This document shows, one piece after another, positions 23,901 to 35,693 of a stretch of 64,000 nucleotides of DNA. This stretch comes from Musa acuminata AAA Group (taxonomy: Eukaryota; Streptophyta; Magnoliopsida; Zingiberales; Musaceae): positions 124,001 to 188,000 of the forward strand of contig NC_088340.1 of the NCBI RefSeq assembly GCF_036884655.1, read 5' to 3'. The position numbers and the translations under genes are program-made. How positions within the stretch are numbered: the stretch's first letter is position 1; every line of letters begins with the position of its first letter. Below the pieces are notes generated by a model. That model was given only the letters and a program-made list of their open reading frames with translations. It was not told the DNA's origin and ran no database searches.

Positions 23901-26900
23901 TAGATCCTAAATTGTGATAGGGCTTCAACCTTGTGTTAGTTCAATAGGATCTAGGTCTTAATGTCTTATCAAGGTGATTGACATGATAATTCACAGAATA
24001 TTTAATGTAACTCATTAATACCTGACAAAATTCTTGCAAGAATCAACGACAAAGTATAAGAAGTTATACGAGAGAAATACAACATTCTCAGTCCACATTA
24101 ATATTACATGTAGGTTTCTGTTTCTTACAATTAAGTCATTGATTGACCAAGTTTAGTTTATCATGATTAGTCCAATCATCTTTAACGGTTTAACCAATTT
24201 AACTAGTTGATTAATTACATCCAACAATCTTAGAACTGACAACTAATGTCCAACCAACTGTTTCAACCAGTCTAAGTTATTGAGAGTGTCTCCAATATAT
24301 CTTACCCAAGAAGTCCTATTTTGCATCAATAAAATAAAATAATAGTTAGATATTCACATACACCACTTCAACTAATAAGTAGCAGACAATTAACATTCCT
24401 GTGCAACTTCAATTTCATCCAAAAACAAGATTAGATAGCAAGTTCATGAACTACTAACTATTCTCCCACAATTAGGCTCATTATTGCTTAGTAATTATAA
24501 TTACACCAAGGAATTCAATTTCTCCTGGTTTGGTTCTTATCGACCGGTATATATTGGTTAGAGCCCGAAGTGGGACAAGGACCGGCCTCATTTCAGAAGT
24601 TCCTGTCACAATCTAATCTGATGGAATAACTAACCTATTAATTTTGTTGAATCTAACATTGGTCCAAGATACATAAATCCAAATTAGTAGTAGTACACTC
24701 ATCAAACCTCTATAGGTCCATCCAATTCATCTCCTACGTCCAGAGTGGGAACACATTCATCCAACCAATGAATGAAAGGAACCTTCTAGTTGTCAAGTAT
24801 GATACCTTGCTAGATACCGAAGGGAATTGTCCAACTAGCATATTGGCCTTCTTATCCTCAACAAGATCAAGAATGGTCCTAATATCATATCAAGGCTCAT
24901 ATCGTAACGATCTCATAGACAATTCTACCTTATAAATTCATTCAAAACATATCAAATAAATCATCAATCTCATCATGAGTCAAAACCAAATAAACCCTTA
25001 ACTGGCTTGAACCCTATCCGAATTGGTCCAATTTACTCGAACCAAACTCAATTCAGCTAAAACTTAACTGAACCGACATCAAATCCTTATAGAAAGATTT
25101 GGAATCATCCTAAAGTGATCTAATTGGACATAAATAGGTCCAATCTAGATCAAACCATCTTGAATTGGTCTGAACCAATATGAAATCACCCTAGACCTAG
25201 TGTCAAGGGCAACTAGCCGAGCCACAACGGGCCATGGCCAAGGCAGCATATGGGTCTGGGTGCTGCGCTGCCATGGGCCACTGGTCATACCCGAATCGAG
25301 CTAAAACAAGGGTTGTTAAAGGCTCACGTCAAACTTTGGTCCAATCCACAAGCGCATGGATTGAGCCGCAAGGGCCTGACTTGAGTCATATATGTATATT
25401 ACATATATTTATTAGTGTCTTATTATGAATAATTAAGGTTGATTAATATATTTCTCTTAATATTAGGCTCATATAGGTCCATTATCATACTTTAGAGCTT
25501 AGACAGAAATTAAGAATAATTTTGCCTCATCACAGCTAGTTAGTGGTGATTAGTGTCTTTCTATTTAGTTTAGGCACCTAAAAACCTATAATTACAAACC
25601 ATTTATTACTCATTTGGACTTTATTCTTATTAAAATTGAATTAAAATTAAATTAAATTAGGAAAATTAGGTTTAAAGGGGTTTTTATATTTTTCAGACAT
25701 TTTTTTGGCTATTTTCTGGCCAACTTTCCAAAAAACAGTATGTGCCAGTATGGGCCACAATCGCACAATCGACACTATCAGTGGCATGAGATGGCAATTC
25801 TTGATAATTACAATTATTATTATTTTGCATACCAGTTGATATCATACTATATTGTCCAGTACATACCAAACTGATAGGTTGCACAAAACTTGTATAAGAC
25901 TCGTATTTTAAACCTTGGTCGGAACATGCACAATAATGTTAAAACTTAAAACCATTGCTAAAAACCTCCTAACTTCTCGTACTGACACCAGAAACCTTAA
26001 CCTGGGTGCAAATTTAGCCTCAAAGCAGCGAAACTAAAAGTTAAATACTTACCATCTAGTTAATGTACTTCAAATCAGCTTTTTCGGTCCAAAAAATACA
26101 TGACTGAAAATTTTGTATCAATGATAACACAAATAAACCCATATGACTTCCCCTTAGATGAAATTATTTTAGTTAACTCACATGTAGCTTAAAGTGACAA
26201 TTGAAAACTAAAGGCACAAACAGTAAGCAAGAATGCAGTAATATAAAAGTTTAAAGTTATAAGAAAATCATGGATGATGAAATTGTTAAACAGCATAAAA
26301 CAAGACCATCTGAATATGATTGAAACACACTGACCTAAATGTACAAATCAAACAATTAATTTGGGGCCTATGACCAAGAAAATACCAAGTAATCAGCATA
26401 TTGTGATAAAGTATGAACTCCTTGAACATAATCAGAAGCAGCATCTTCACTTGTCTTGTTCTTGCCAATATTGACTCCCAAGATGCCAGGACCTGCTTTC
26501 CCTCCATGCTTAACTTCCTCGGTCAATGAAGGGGAAGTACTTGAAGTTTCTTCCATTTTCCTCTTACCATGCTGGGCACCAAGACGCTTCGCAACCACCA
26601 CTATGCCTTCACTATTGAACCCACAGCGGTTTATTATAGCACTGCCACCAGAACAGGCACACAAATTTATACAGGTAGACACATATTTCAAGTACCAAAT
26701 TTTATTTTAGCAACAATTCTGTGTCATGGAAAATAGCAAACACAGAAAGTTCGAGAAGTGATAGATCACTTAGGGTATTATAAAAGTAGATGCAACATAC
26801 ATGCTTACCCCTCCTTTGGTAGTCTGAAAATACGTGGCTTAGGATTTCCTTCTTGAGGCATGGGGGTGACTGAGCCAACCTCAACAAAACCAAATCCTAA

Positions 26901-29737
26901 ACCTAATAAGCTTTCAACGGCTTCAGCATTTTTATCAAAACCAGCAGCTAGTCCAATGGGATTAGTAAACTTCCGTCCCCAGACTTCAAGACCTAATATT
27001 GTCGGATCAGGTCGTTTTTCCCTGGGAACAAAACCATGAGCAGCAGCAGATACTGCCAGACGATGAGCAACCTCTGCATCTAGCAGTGCAAAAAATGGGT
27101 TGACAATCCTGGTAGCCTTAAACAGCCACCCACTGTAAGGTCAAACACAGAGATACCAGACACAAAAAGTTTGAGACAAAATAGGTCATATCAACAGCCT
27201 TTTAATTAATTTGACAGTACAGTGCATGGAAACAATGTAAGAATTTATGCACATTTCACAACAAAGAGCATGCGGTATTCCACAATGAGAATAATTAATA
27301 ACAAAATTATGGACCTCAACCAAGGAAATGATAAGTTCTTAATCAATTAAGTGCCACTAGCGAAGTAAATAGTTGCATGAAAATAAAACATGATGCTTCT
27401 CCATAAATGAAACATGGAATGCTTACCATCAAGAAGAAACAGTCATCTAGGCTTTAGTACAAAATCCTTGGAAAAAACAGTCTATAGAAAAATCAAGCTG
27501 ATGATCCTTCACCTATAGTCAACCAACTAATACCTGTTATCTCAATCTGATTGCAAGGTCATTAAAGTAAGGCAAACACCTGCAAGAACAGCTTGCAGCT
27601 TATTCTACAAATGCTTGCTATGAACTTCCAGAACGTGAAACTAAATTTTCCATTGCAACAGAAAGAACTCTTAGCTTACTGTGTTCAATCAAAGGAAAAT
27701 AACTTAATGTTTAATGAGCAACAAATGAATATAGGGCATGTTTACTAATGGAAACTTTTCCAGCCCCAGAAAATTTTCTAAGAAAAATTACTAATTTAAA
27801 ATAGTTTCTTATTCTGGAAACTAGACTTTGGAAAACTAAAAAAATGGTTTCCATAATTTCCACACCCTCACATCATTGTGACAACAACCACCATAGCAGC
27901 ACTGCCATCACCATCGTACTGAGAATAATAAACCATGATCTTGGTCAAATTACCATCATTAGAGAATGCATTCCAGAAAGCTGAAGTTATAAGACTGAAA
28001 TATGTTGTAGCAGAATTCTTTATTTAAATCACACTTGCAACATAGAAACAGTGTATATGATTATCAACAAAATACTTGTGGTAGTGAAAATTTATCCCAC
28101 ATTGATATTTCTTACCCAGAGCATGCAACACAAATAGTCTCTAGTTCCTCTTATGCATTAATTTAAACTGCTATCATCGGACCAAATGAAAACATATAAG
28201 AAAAAGCAAAAAAAAAAGGCTAAGAATGAACTAAATATGCAAAATTATGAAGTGCACAAGCCACAAAAGAGGTGCATATAAATGTTTAGATACAAGACAT
28301 ATCACACAAACAGATAAATTCCACAAACATGTAAGATCTAACATTATTGTAAGAAACCATCGAGAAACAAAAGAGAATTATAAAACATTTTTAACTTGCA
28401 ATACAGAAGAAGATTCTTAGCCACATCACTAAGAAGAAGCCCTAGAACATCAAATGTCAACTATCAAATCCCACCAAACAGTTCATAACAAATGATCCTT
28501 ATTGATGAATATTCAACTTAAAGTATGCCAAAGCAGGATCTCAATTAGCACACATCAAAATCTGGAAAAGTGTACCAATATGTGGCTTCATCTACAGTAC
28601 TGACATAAGCTCCTCCAGCTATAGCCAAGCCTATCATGGTTCCAGTTAAAAACCTTCCCTGCAAAGATGACAAGCAGTCTACTATGGATCCATATGTTCT
28701 TGTACCACATTACAGTTAATTGGGGTTCTGAAACTTAAAAAAATAAAATGACATAGCTGAGATATAGCAAAACACGAGAACCTGCACCATATGTTCAAAC
28801 GTGTACCATCACACAGACATGAAAATACAAATATACATACATATATGTATGTGAACATCAGGTCACATGTTCAAAAGGAAGCATACATATTTATATCTAG
28901 GCACATGTTTAATATTTCTTTCTTCTTATACCCATGGATCTTTATATGTGCAAAGCACACGAAGAGGACCAAGGGTTGACGGTGATAATAATGAGCTCAC
29001 AGAGAAAAAATATGACATATGATAGAGGTATAACTAAAATACTAAATAACAAATATTTAGCGGTAAAGACTTTGTCAGTTTATCGCAAGATCCTGGGCTC
29101 GAGTCCCACCTTTGCTACTTACCCTTTGCATAAAAAAATAAAAATAAAAACAAATATTTACTGAATGAAAGAAATCCCACAAAGAAGAATTTTTTTTGGT
29201 AAGTCCACAAAGAAGAAATGCTCCTACTAATTAAGAAAGGTGGAATATTTGATGAATATCCATGATTACACTAGTTAATAAAGAAAAAACTTCAATGGTT
29301 ATTTCAATTATTTTAATTTCGAATAATATCACTCGCTACCGGGCAGTACCGTTGATTGAGACTGTTTCCACCCCATTACCATTATAAATCGATCATCACC
29401 GCCCACTACCGAGTGGTATTAGTCGAGGAAGAAGAAAGAAGAGGAGAACCTGGAGATCCGGCGCCGCTCTCCCTCCTCGTCTGAGGCGACAAGGCCTCGG
29501 CATCATCGGCGACTTCTCCTTATCCGCACAAGGAGAATAATCCTCGGCGACATCCCAGGGAGAAGAAAGCGAGCGTCGTTGAGGTGGCGTTTCTTCTCCT
29601 CACGCAGGCAAAAGAAACGAGGCGACGACACCGCTGCCTCATCGCCCTTTTTTGTGCGGGGAGAAGGAAACGATTTCGTCTCCCCACCTTTGCTCCACAT
29701 GGGCAGAAAAGAGGCGACGTCACCCCTTTTTTTTTTA

Positions 29738-29775
<38 letters not shown>

Positions 29776-30309
29776 AGACATGGTAGAGTTTATTTCTAAA
29801 TGTCTGGTTTGCCAATAGCTAAAGGCAAAACATCAAATACCCAAGGAAAAATTGCAAAAGATTCTAATTCCTAAATGGAAGTGGGAGCAAGTCACTATGG
29901 ATTTTGTGAAAAGACTACGAAAGGATATGATGGAATTTTAGTAATAGACAGATTCACTAAATCTGCTCACTTCCTCCCTATTAATAAGAAATATCCCTTG
30001 GAGAAACTAGCAAGTTTATACGTTAAAGAGATCATTCAATATCATGGGGTGCCAATTAGTATTATCTCTGATAGGGATCCAAGGTTCAGTTTTAAGGAAG
30101 TCTACAGAAATCCTTGGGCACATAGTTAAAATTTAATATAGCTTTTCACCCCCAAGCAAATGGTCAATCTAAGAGAACAATACAAAATCTTGAAGACCTC
30201 TTAAGCAAGGTTTGAAATATCGTATCATACCGACGTTTCGACATTCGCTCGGTACGGTATGATACTGTATGCCGAGCGATATACCGTTCGAGATACTGCT
30301 CGGCGTGTG

Positions 30310-30342
<33 letters not shown>

Positions 30343-30388
30343 CACACACACACACACACATAAGATTTTTTTATATATATACATATAC

Positions 30389-30444
<56 letters not shown>

Positions 30445-33400
30445 ATACCGTTCAGTAACGGGCGGTCCGTGTACCGGTCAGCTGACGGACCGGTACGTAC
30501 CGCCCAATACGGGCGATATTATTCGAAATTGTATACCTTGCTCTTAAGATCTTGTGCATTGGACTTTAGTAAAAGTTTGGATAAGCATTTGCACCTAATT
30601 GAATTTGCTTATAACAATAGCTATCATTCTAGTATACAGATGACCCCATTTGAAGCTCTTTATCGGAGAAAGTGCAAATCACTTGTGTACTAGGATGAGG
30701 TGGGAGAATAAAATTTTTTTGAACCTCTATTGATTTAAAGATATGCTGATAATGTTCGAATTATACATTAGAGATTATTAGCAACCCAAAGTCACCAAAA
30801 AAGTTATGCAAATCGAAGCCGAAGAAATCTGGAGTTCAAAGTTGGTGGTCACGTCTTATTGAAAGTGTCGCCAACCAAGGGAGTCATAAGGTTTAGCTAA
30901 AGGGGGAAGTTAGCCCCTAGATTCATTGTCCCATTTGAGATCTTATAGAAAGTTGGACCTGTGACATACAGATTGGCATTGCCCCAAGCTTTAGCTTGCA
31001 TCCATGTTGTATTCCACGTCTTTATACTCCGAAGATATATCAAGGATCCATCCTATGTCACGTCTTATCAATCTCTGTAGCTAAGAGATGATGTCACCTT
31101 CGTAGAGCAACCAATCTGGATCTAGGAAAGAAAAGAGCATGTTCTAATGAATAAAGTTATACCCTTAATAAAGGACCAAGATGCAACTTAGGAAAGAGAA
31201 GATGTGAGAGAGTAGTATCCTCATCTATTTATTGAGGTAAACTAAATTTGGGGACCAAAGTTCCTTAAGGAGGGGAGAAATGTAATCAAATCCCTATTTT
31301 AGGTATAATTTTTCATTTCCTTTCTTGTTAATGAAATTTAGGAAATAATTATTCAATATACCAAGAAAGGTGATATTACATACTACTAAGTAGGGTGATG
31401 TTATTTTTGTCAACAAATTAAACAAAAATAAATATTAAATAAATATGAAAATAAAAAAAAAAAATACCTAAGGTGAAGGGCTCACCTCCTCCTATTTAAG
31501 GGAAGGGATTCCTCTTAATTCCTCATCAAGCGAGCCTAGTAACGAAAGAAATGAGGAGTTGCATCTTACTGAGGAGAGAGAGGTTCTCCAAGCCTTCTTG
31601 AAAAATAAAAACTTTCTTCGATTCCTTTAAATGTTTAAAATTTTATTTTTGGATTAAGACATGTTATATGTAGTTCTAAAATATTCTTTTATTCCTTTAA
31701 ATGTCTAAAACTTTATTATTGGATTAAAACATGTTATATGAAGTTTCTAAAATCTTCTTTTATCCCTTTAAAGGTTTAAACTTTTATTTTGGGATTAAAA
31801 CGAGTTAAAATTATTCATGTCATATGCATTTCTAAAATTTTTATCTTGGATGCATGATATTTGATTTTTATTAGATTTCTACAATACTTGAATAAGAATA
31901 CTATTTCATCCTTATGCAGTTTTATCTTTTCAATCTGTTGTTTTTTTATTATGTTTTAATGACTTATTGCTAATGATTAGATGTTTAATTATAATTCTAT
32001 GATGTCATAATTCAGCATTGAAGGAATTGATTAGAATTTGAGTTAAAATGAACCAACAGGCTCAGCCACAGCCCACAAGACCCAACCCGCAGATCCGACC
32101 CCAACCTACAGGCTAGCTCAGCCAAACCCAACATGGGCGGTCATGTGCAGTGCACATGACCAATCCATGTGCTAGCTTAGCCTGATGTGGTGCATGCACA
32201 ATCATGTGCAGAACACATGACCGGTACATGGGCTGGACCAACCTAGCTCAGTGTTATGTAGTCTAGTCTATTGCCCTTATTTTGTTTGATTTGGGCCTAA
32301 ACATTGATTGAACCAAATCATATTTGATCGGTTTAAGCCAATTTAAGGTGATTCTGAAACCCAACCTAGCCCAATATTATGCAATCTAGCCCATTACCCT
32401 TATTTTGTTTGATTTGAGCCCAAACATTGATTGAACCAAATCAGATTTGATTAGTTTAGACCGATTCAGGGTGATTCTGAAACGGTTTTACTTATTCAAG
32501 TCTGTTTAACCTAAATTGAACCTAATATGTTTCAAATTATAGTAGTCTAGGGTAATTCTAGATCGGTTAAATAAGGATTAGAGACTGATTCAGTTAGGTT
32601 CTAGTTAAATCGAGTTCAATTGAATTGATTGAACTATAGTTCAAGTTAGTTGAGGGCTAACTAATATTATTTGACATTAATGATGTTCAAAAGAAATATT
32701 TCAATGTATTATTTCATCCTGATATAGACATGACCAATATAAAATTATATTGTTTCCCTGCCCAGGGCAAGTAGGGCGATTCCCATCGGGAATTAGCGGG
32801 CCGTCATATGTGGCGACTGGTTATCCGCTCTTGGAAGGAATGTGTCCCCACTTTAGCGGGTGCGAGACACCACTCTATTTGCTATTGGGAGTGTGTTATG
32901 GGTTTGTCTCCATCCGCACTTGGGAGAGCACAAACTCATCCGGTAAGATAAAACCTCTTCATCCACTGTTGGGGGAGCGCTTGACTTATAGGGGTCCTAC
33001 TCAGCATTACTGAAATTTCTTTGTTTTTTTATTTTCAGAGCAGCCTCCCAGTAGCACAAGATCGAATTCCAATGGAGACTAGACCTTCTCTACCGCTAGG
33101 TAGAGCCAGTTGGATTTATTTTTGAATTAACATCACTATGTTTCTCAATAAGGCATAGGGCTACTTTTGACTTGTATTTTGATGAAAAAATAAATTATAA
33201 TAAATATTTATAATTTATGCATATTAATAAAATGATGTTCATTTATTTAGCTCAGGATGTACTTGTGAAAAGATGCGATCCCGTAAAGCAACAATCAAGC
33301 TCTTGTAGAGTAACAACTCATAAGGGCTTAAACGCAAGCCCAAAGGCTCTTCTCTTACGGACCAACATATCCAAAAGATTCAACGAGAAGAGTTCCAATT

Positions 33401-35693
33401 CAACCAACTTCCCCAACTGATCCAGCTCAATGGCGAGTTACGATAAAATGGGCAATCCAAAGTCGACAACTCAACAATAAAAGTTGAGAAACACATTAAA
33501 AGCTAAGGATTATCAATTTGTAGCCTACAAGAAAACTTTAAGGCATTGAAAGAACAAGTCAGGGAGAATGTCATGGAGCAATGCAGCCAAGATGTCCGAT
33601 GCATGTCCATGACGCTTTTCGGTTCGATGTTTTCAAGTGTTTTCTCGTAGACAACTTGTACAAGGCAAAAAGTACTACCTATAGCCCCGTTTTGATTTGT
33701 TGTCAATGTTTTTATTTTTGTTTTTTGTTTCTACCTTGTAAAACTCAAAAATGTTTCTAGTTGTGCGACGTCGTACAGAGGAAAAAATAGTCAAAACAAC
33801 TTCGTTCTCATGTGGCACAGGCCAATTCCTGGCTAATGGCCTTATGGTGAGAAATGTCAATTGTCTCAACACCCTTGAACCCATGGGTGGCACCGAATTG
33901 GATGGGGCATTGGTTATACGTTTGAGAGAGGGATATTGCAACGTCTTTAGTATGCTAACTTTCCATTTCACATAAGTGCTAAGTGAACATTGGGCCTATA
34001 CTTGCTTTGGGAACCCCCTTTGTGTGAGATTGTTTAGCCCACTTTCAAGAGACTTTGTGCCTAATAAAAGCTGGATGCTTTGTGTTGCTTGCGATCTGAT
34101 TATCTTGCCCATTTCGTGTGATGACGACATTATCTACACGTTTATCTTTCTAACCTTTTCCTTTATGTTCAAGTCGCATTGCATGAGATAAAGGTCTAAG
34201 GTAACTCTTACAAATGAGTACTGCCCGTGGGCCACATGCTTTAGGTAATCCCACGTGATGCTGTGGTAGAACTTAGCACAAAGATGGATGTCGTCTTTCT
34301 TCAACTTATGTGGCATCACTTGTGTACAATAATGAATAACAAACTAGCTATTGCATTTGCTTGGCAAAGCTATAAGTTGGATCAACCCATATAGGAAGTG
34401 GCTGGCTTAGTGTAAGGGGATTTCATACCATACAACAATCAAAGACAATTTAATTGCGTATGCTTTGAACATCTAATTGTGCTGATCCTATCTAGTATGC
34501 ACTTCCACAACACCAAAGAGGTGCCTTGGATATACTTGATGTCAACAAATCCATAAAATCCATAGCTAGGTCATTGAAACTTTTAAAGTGCTCATTCTCT
34601 CTACACAAGCTGCATAAACAAGGTTTTTAGATACAGTGCCCCTAAAGTTTTCCTTCCTCGCTTAGCATCTTAATCTGTCATCTTCTTTTTTCCTTATCAC
34701 TTCTCTTTCTTCTTTTCCTAACTTTACACATTGTTCTCTCAAATTTTCTTTCCCCTGGAATACCAAGGCTCTTTCGTCAGCGTCTCATTTATTTAGTTTT
34801 ATTTTCAAAGTAAAAAAATGCAAATAAAGGTGGCAGCATGAAAAACTTTTTCATATTGACTGGGATCAATTAGTTACTTGCCCTTTATGCTGATTTACTT
34901 CTTTCTGATCTCTGTCCAATACCTAACTACCATTTTTGATACATGAAACTTGCTAAGTGACATACCAAAATCATTTTCATCATTAATTTGCTCTGCAGAC
35001 TTCAAGCAATTTCAGCTTAAAATGGCTGACATTTTGTTTCAGTTTAGGCAGGCATTTCTATGACAGAAAACCCTTTTGCACTATACAGGACAATCAGTAG
35101 GTTTTAGACGGTGAGCAAGGATGATCAATTTCAACTAGGAACTAAAACTGAAAGCATCCTTAGCATCTCTGATTATCATCAACATGACAACTTGTGCTCG
35201 TACAATATCATTACTCCTCAGCACACGAAAAATTATAGATGTTACTGACCTTTTTTTTTTTTCCAACGTGGAGCGCATACCTCAAAATTTCCACTACTTA
35301 GTCAGAAGTCGATCATTCATAACAAGTATACCATCTTGTTAGCAGTATGCACTTGTTTGAATGAAGCGGACAGGAAATGGTATAACACTGTGTTCCGTGA
35401 ATGAGGTCAAAAATCTAGCAAAATACAGCATTTACTACCTAAAGAACAAAATACTACGTCGCGGTAATTCGTTTTAGCAATGCACCTAAACCAAACCGTC
35501 AACCACCTGTTCGACGAAATGCTAAGGAGAGCAAAAGGCTCCTTACCTTCTTAGACGAATGTGGGATCCTCGGAGCGCCACCGGCGGCAGCTTCGAAGGT
35601 CGCGCTAAATCGCCTTGGCCCCACGCCGTATATATATTTGAGCTTATTGAGCAACGCGTCCTTCGCAGAGCCCCTCCAAACCCTAGCCGCCAT
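20993..35693 (-). CDS. PYRD: Dihydroorotate dehydrogenase (quinone), mitochondrial, class 2
   Basis: Oxidises dihydroorotate to orotate in de novo pyrimidine synthesis, using FMN and ubiquinone at the inner mitochondrial membrane. Exons on the minus strand: 35693-35547, 28658-28576, 27132-26809, 26641-26386, 23445-23365, 23288-23181, 23103-23074 (30 nt), 22391-22254, 22101-22064, 21975-21876, 21067-20993 (TAA). All GT-AG and in frame: 459 aa, against 460 recalled for Arabidopsis. Residues 1-49 form a basic mitochondrial presequence; a membrane segment ([17 protein letters not shown]) is at about 54-70. Then come [11 protein letters not shown] (about 138-148), [59 protein letters not shown] with the catalytic Ser region, [42 protein letters not shown] and [20 protein letters not shown]. 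No key residue seems lost. Intron 1 (6.9 kb) and intron 4 (2.9 kb) contain transposon remnants, but the coding frame is intact. Confidence 0.95.
24100..25450 (-). mobile_element. LTR-like remnant in DHODH intron 4 (reverse orientation)
   Basis: About 24990-25200 resembles, in reverse complement, the segment at 32480-32690: both carry the same order of short 'AACTCAATT..AACTTAACTGAA', 'GGAATCATCCTA' and 'GAAATCACCCTAGACC'-like motifs rich in AACC/GGTT. The outer limits are not defined. I infer an old LTR fragment of the Gypsy type that lies in intron 1. Confidence 0.4.
29048..29160 (+). mobile_element. Short SINE insertion with 12-bp target duplication
   Basis: An 89-bp body (29060-29148) is flanked by perfect AACAAATATTTA repeats at 29048-29059 and 29149-29160. 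The body starts GCGGTAAAGACTTTGTCAG, has a B-box-like CTGGGCTCGAGTCCCACC, and ends TTACCCTTTGCAT followed by an A-rich tail. It shares CTTTG-CAGT, ATCGCAAG-TCCT and the CTTACCCTTTGCA tail with the element at 11868-12098, so both belong to one family. It lies in DHODH intron 1, antisense to the gene. Confidence 0.82.
29305..29739. mobile_element. Fragment related to the ACCG-rich element at 30206-30540
   Basis: Begins with AATTTCGAATAATATC followed by CTACCGGGCAGTACCG-like blocks, matching the reverse complement of the right end of the 30206-30540 element, then a GC-rich segment (29440-29740) that is open in several phases. No target duplication was identified. It is probably an older, larger relative or a deletion derivative. 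Confidence 0.4.
29740..29773. repeat. (AT)n microsatellite at a transposon boundary
   Basis: AT run directly between the GC-rich segment and the start of the Gypsy integrase fragment, so it marks the truncation point of the retroelement. Confidence 0.9.
30198..30548. mobile_element. Non-autonomous hAT-like element inserted in the Gypsy integrase
   Basis: A 335-bp insert (30206-30540) is bounded by perfect 8-bp repeats CTCTTAAG at 30198-30205 and 30541-30548. Termini are imperfect inverted repeats: CAAGGTTTGAAATATCG on the left and, in reverse complement, CAAGGTATACAATTTCG on the right. The interior is rich in ACCG/CGGT blocks and holds a (GT)n-TATATA-(AC)n palindrome and AT runs. Removing it restores the flanking integrase reading from LEDLL to SCALDF. 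The 8-bp duplication and short inverted termini point to the hAT superfamily. Confidence 0.82.
30310..30445. repeat. (GT)n(TA)n(CA)n palindrome followed by (AT)n/(CATA)n runs
   Basis: GT repeats pass through TATATA into CA repeats (about 30310-30361), making a long self-complementary stretch; 30374-30445 is an AT run with CATA interruptions. All lie within the hAT-like element. Confidence 0.9.
31281..33180 (+). mobile_element. Probable 3' LTR of the truncated Gypsy element (right end not defined)
   Basis: Starts with TGTAATC immediately after the polypurine tract, as expected for a 3' LTR. A GC-rich block at 32750-33010 (CCCTGCCCAGGGCAAGTAGG and following) reads like LTR or leader sequence of plant Gypsy elements. 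I could not find the closing CA or a target duplication, so the right limit is approximate. Confidence 0.5.

Larger units (their letters stand above)
29774..31280 (+). pseudogene. Ty3/Gypsy pol 3' fragment (integrase and C-terminal domain), decayed and interrupted
   Basis: Starts inside the integrase zinc-finger region (FISKCLVCQ), continues with the core ([41 protein letters not shown]), then [18 protein letters not shown]. After a transposon insertion at 30206-30540 it resumes with [20 protein letters not shown] and [14 protein letters not shown], and reaches the C-terminal region near 31240. Frameshifts and stops are frequent, for example after FVKRLRK, after NPWAHS and after the [10 protein letters not shown] stretch. 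The third acidic catalytic residue, normally Glu in GQSERT, is Lys here. A polypurine tract (AAGGAGGGGAGAAA) ends at 31280. It lies in DHODH intron 1, antisense to that gene, and cannot be functional. Confidence 0.9.

Noticed and set aside
29060..29130. Possible tRNA gene (GCTCGAGTCC resembling a T-loop)
   Set aside because: No cloverleaf can be built, and the flanking 12-bp duplication and A-tail identify a SINE.
33217..34340. Short ORFs on both strands to the right of the Gypsy LTR
   Set aside because: Too short and inconsistent in strand. Possibly retroelement-derived, but I could not match them to gag or pol.
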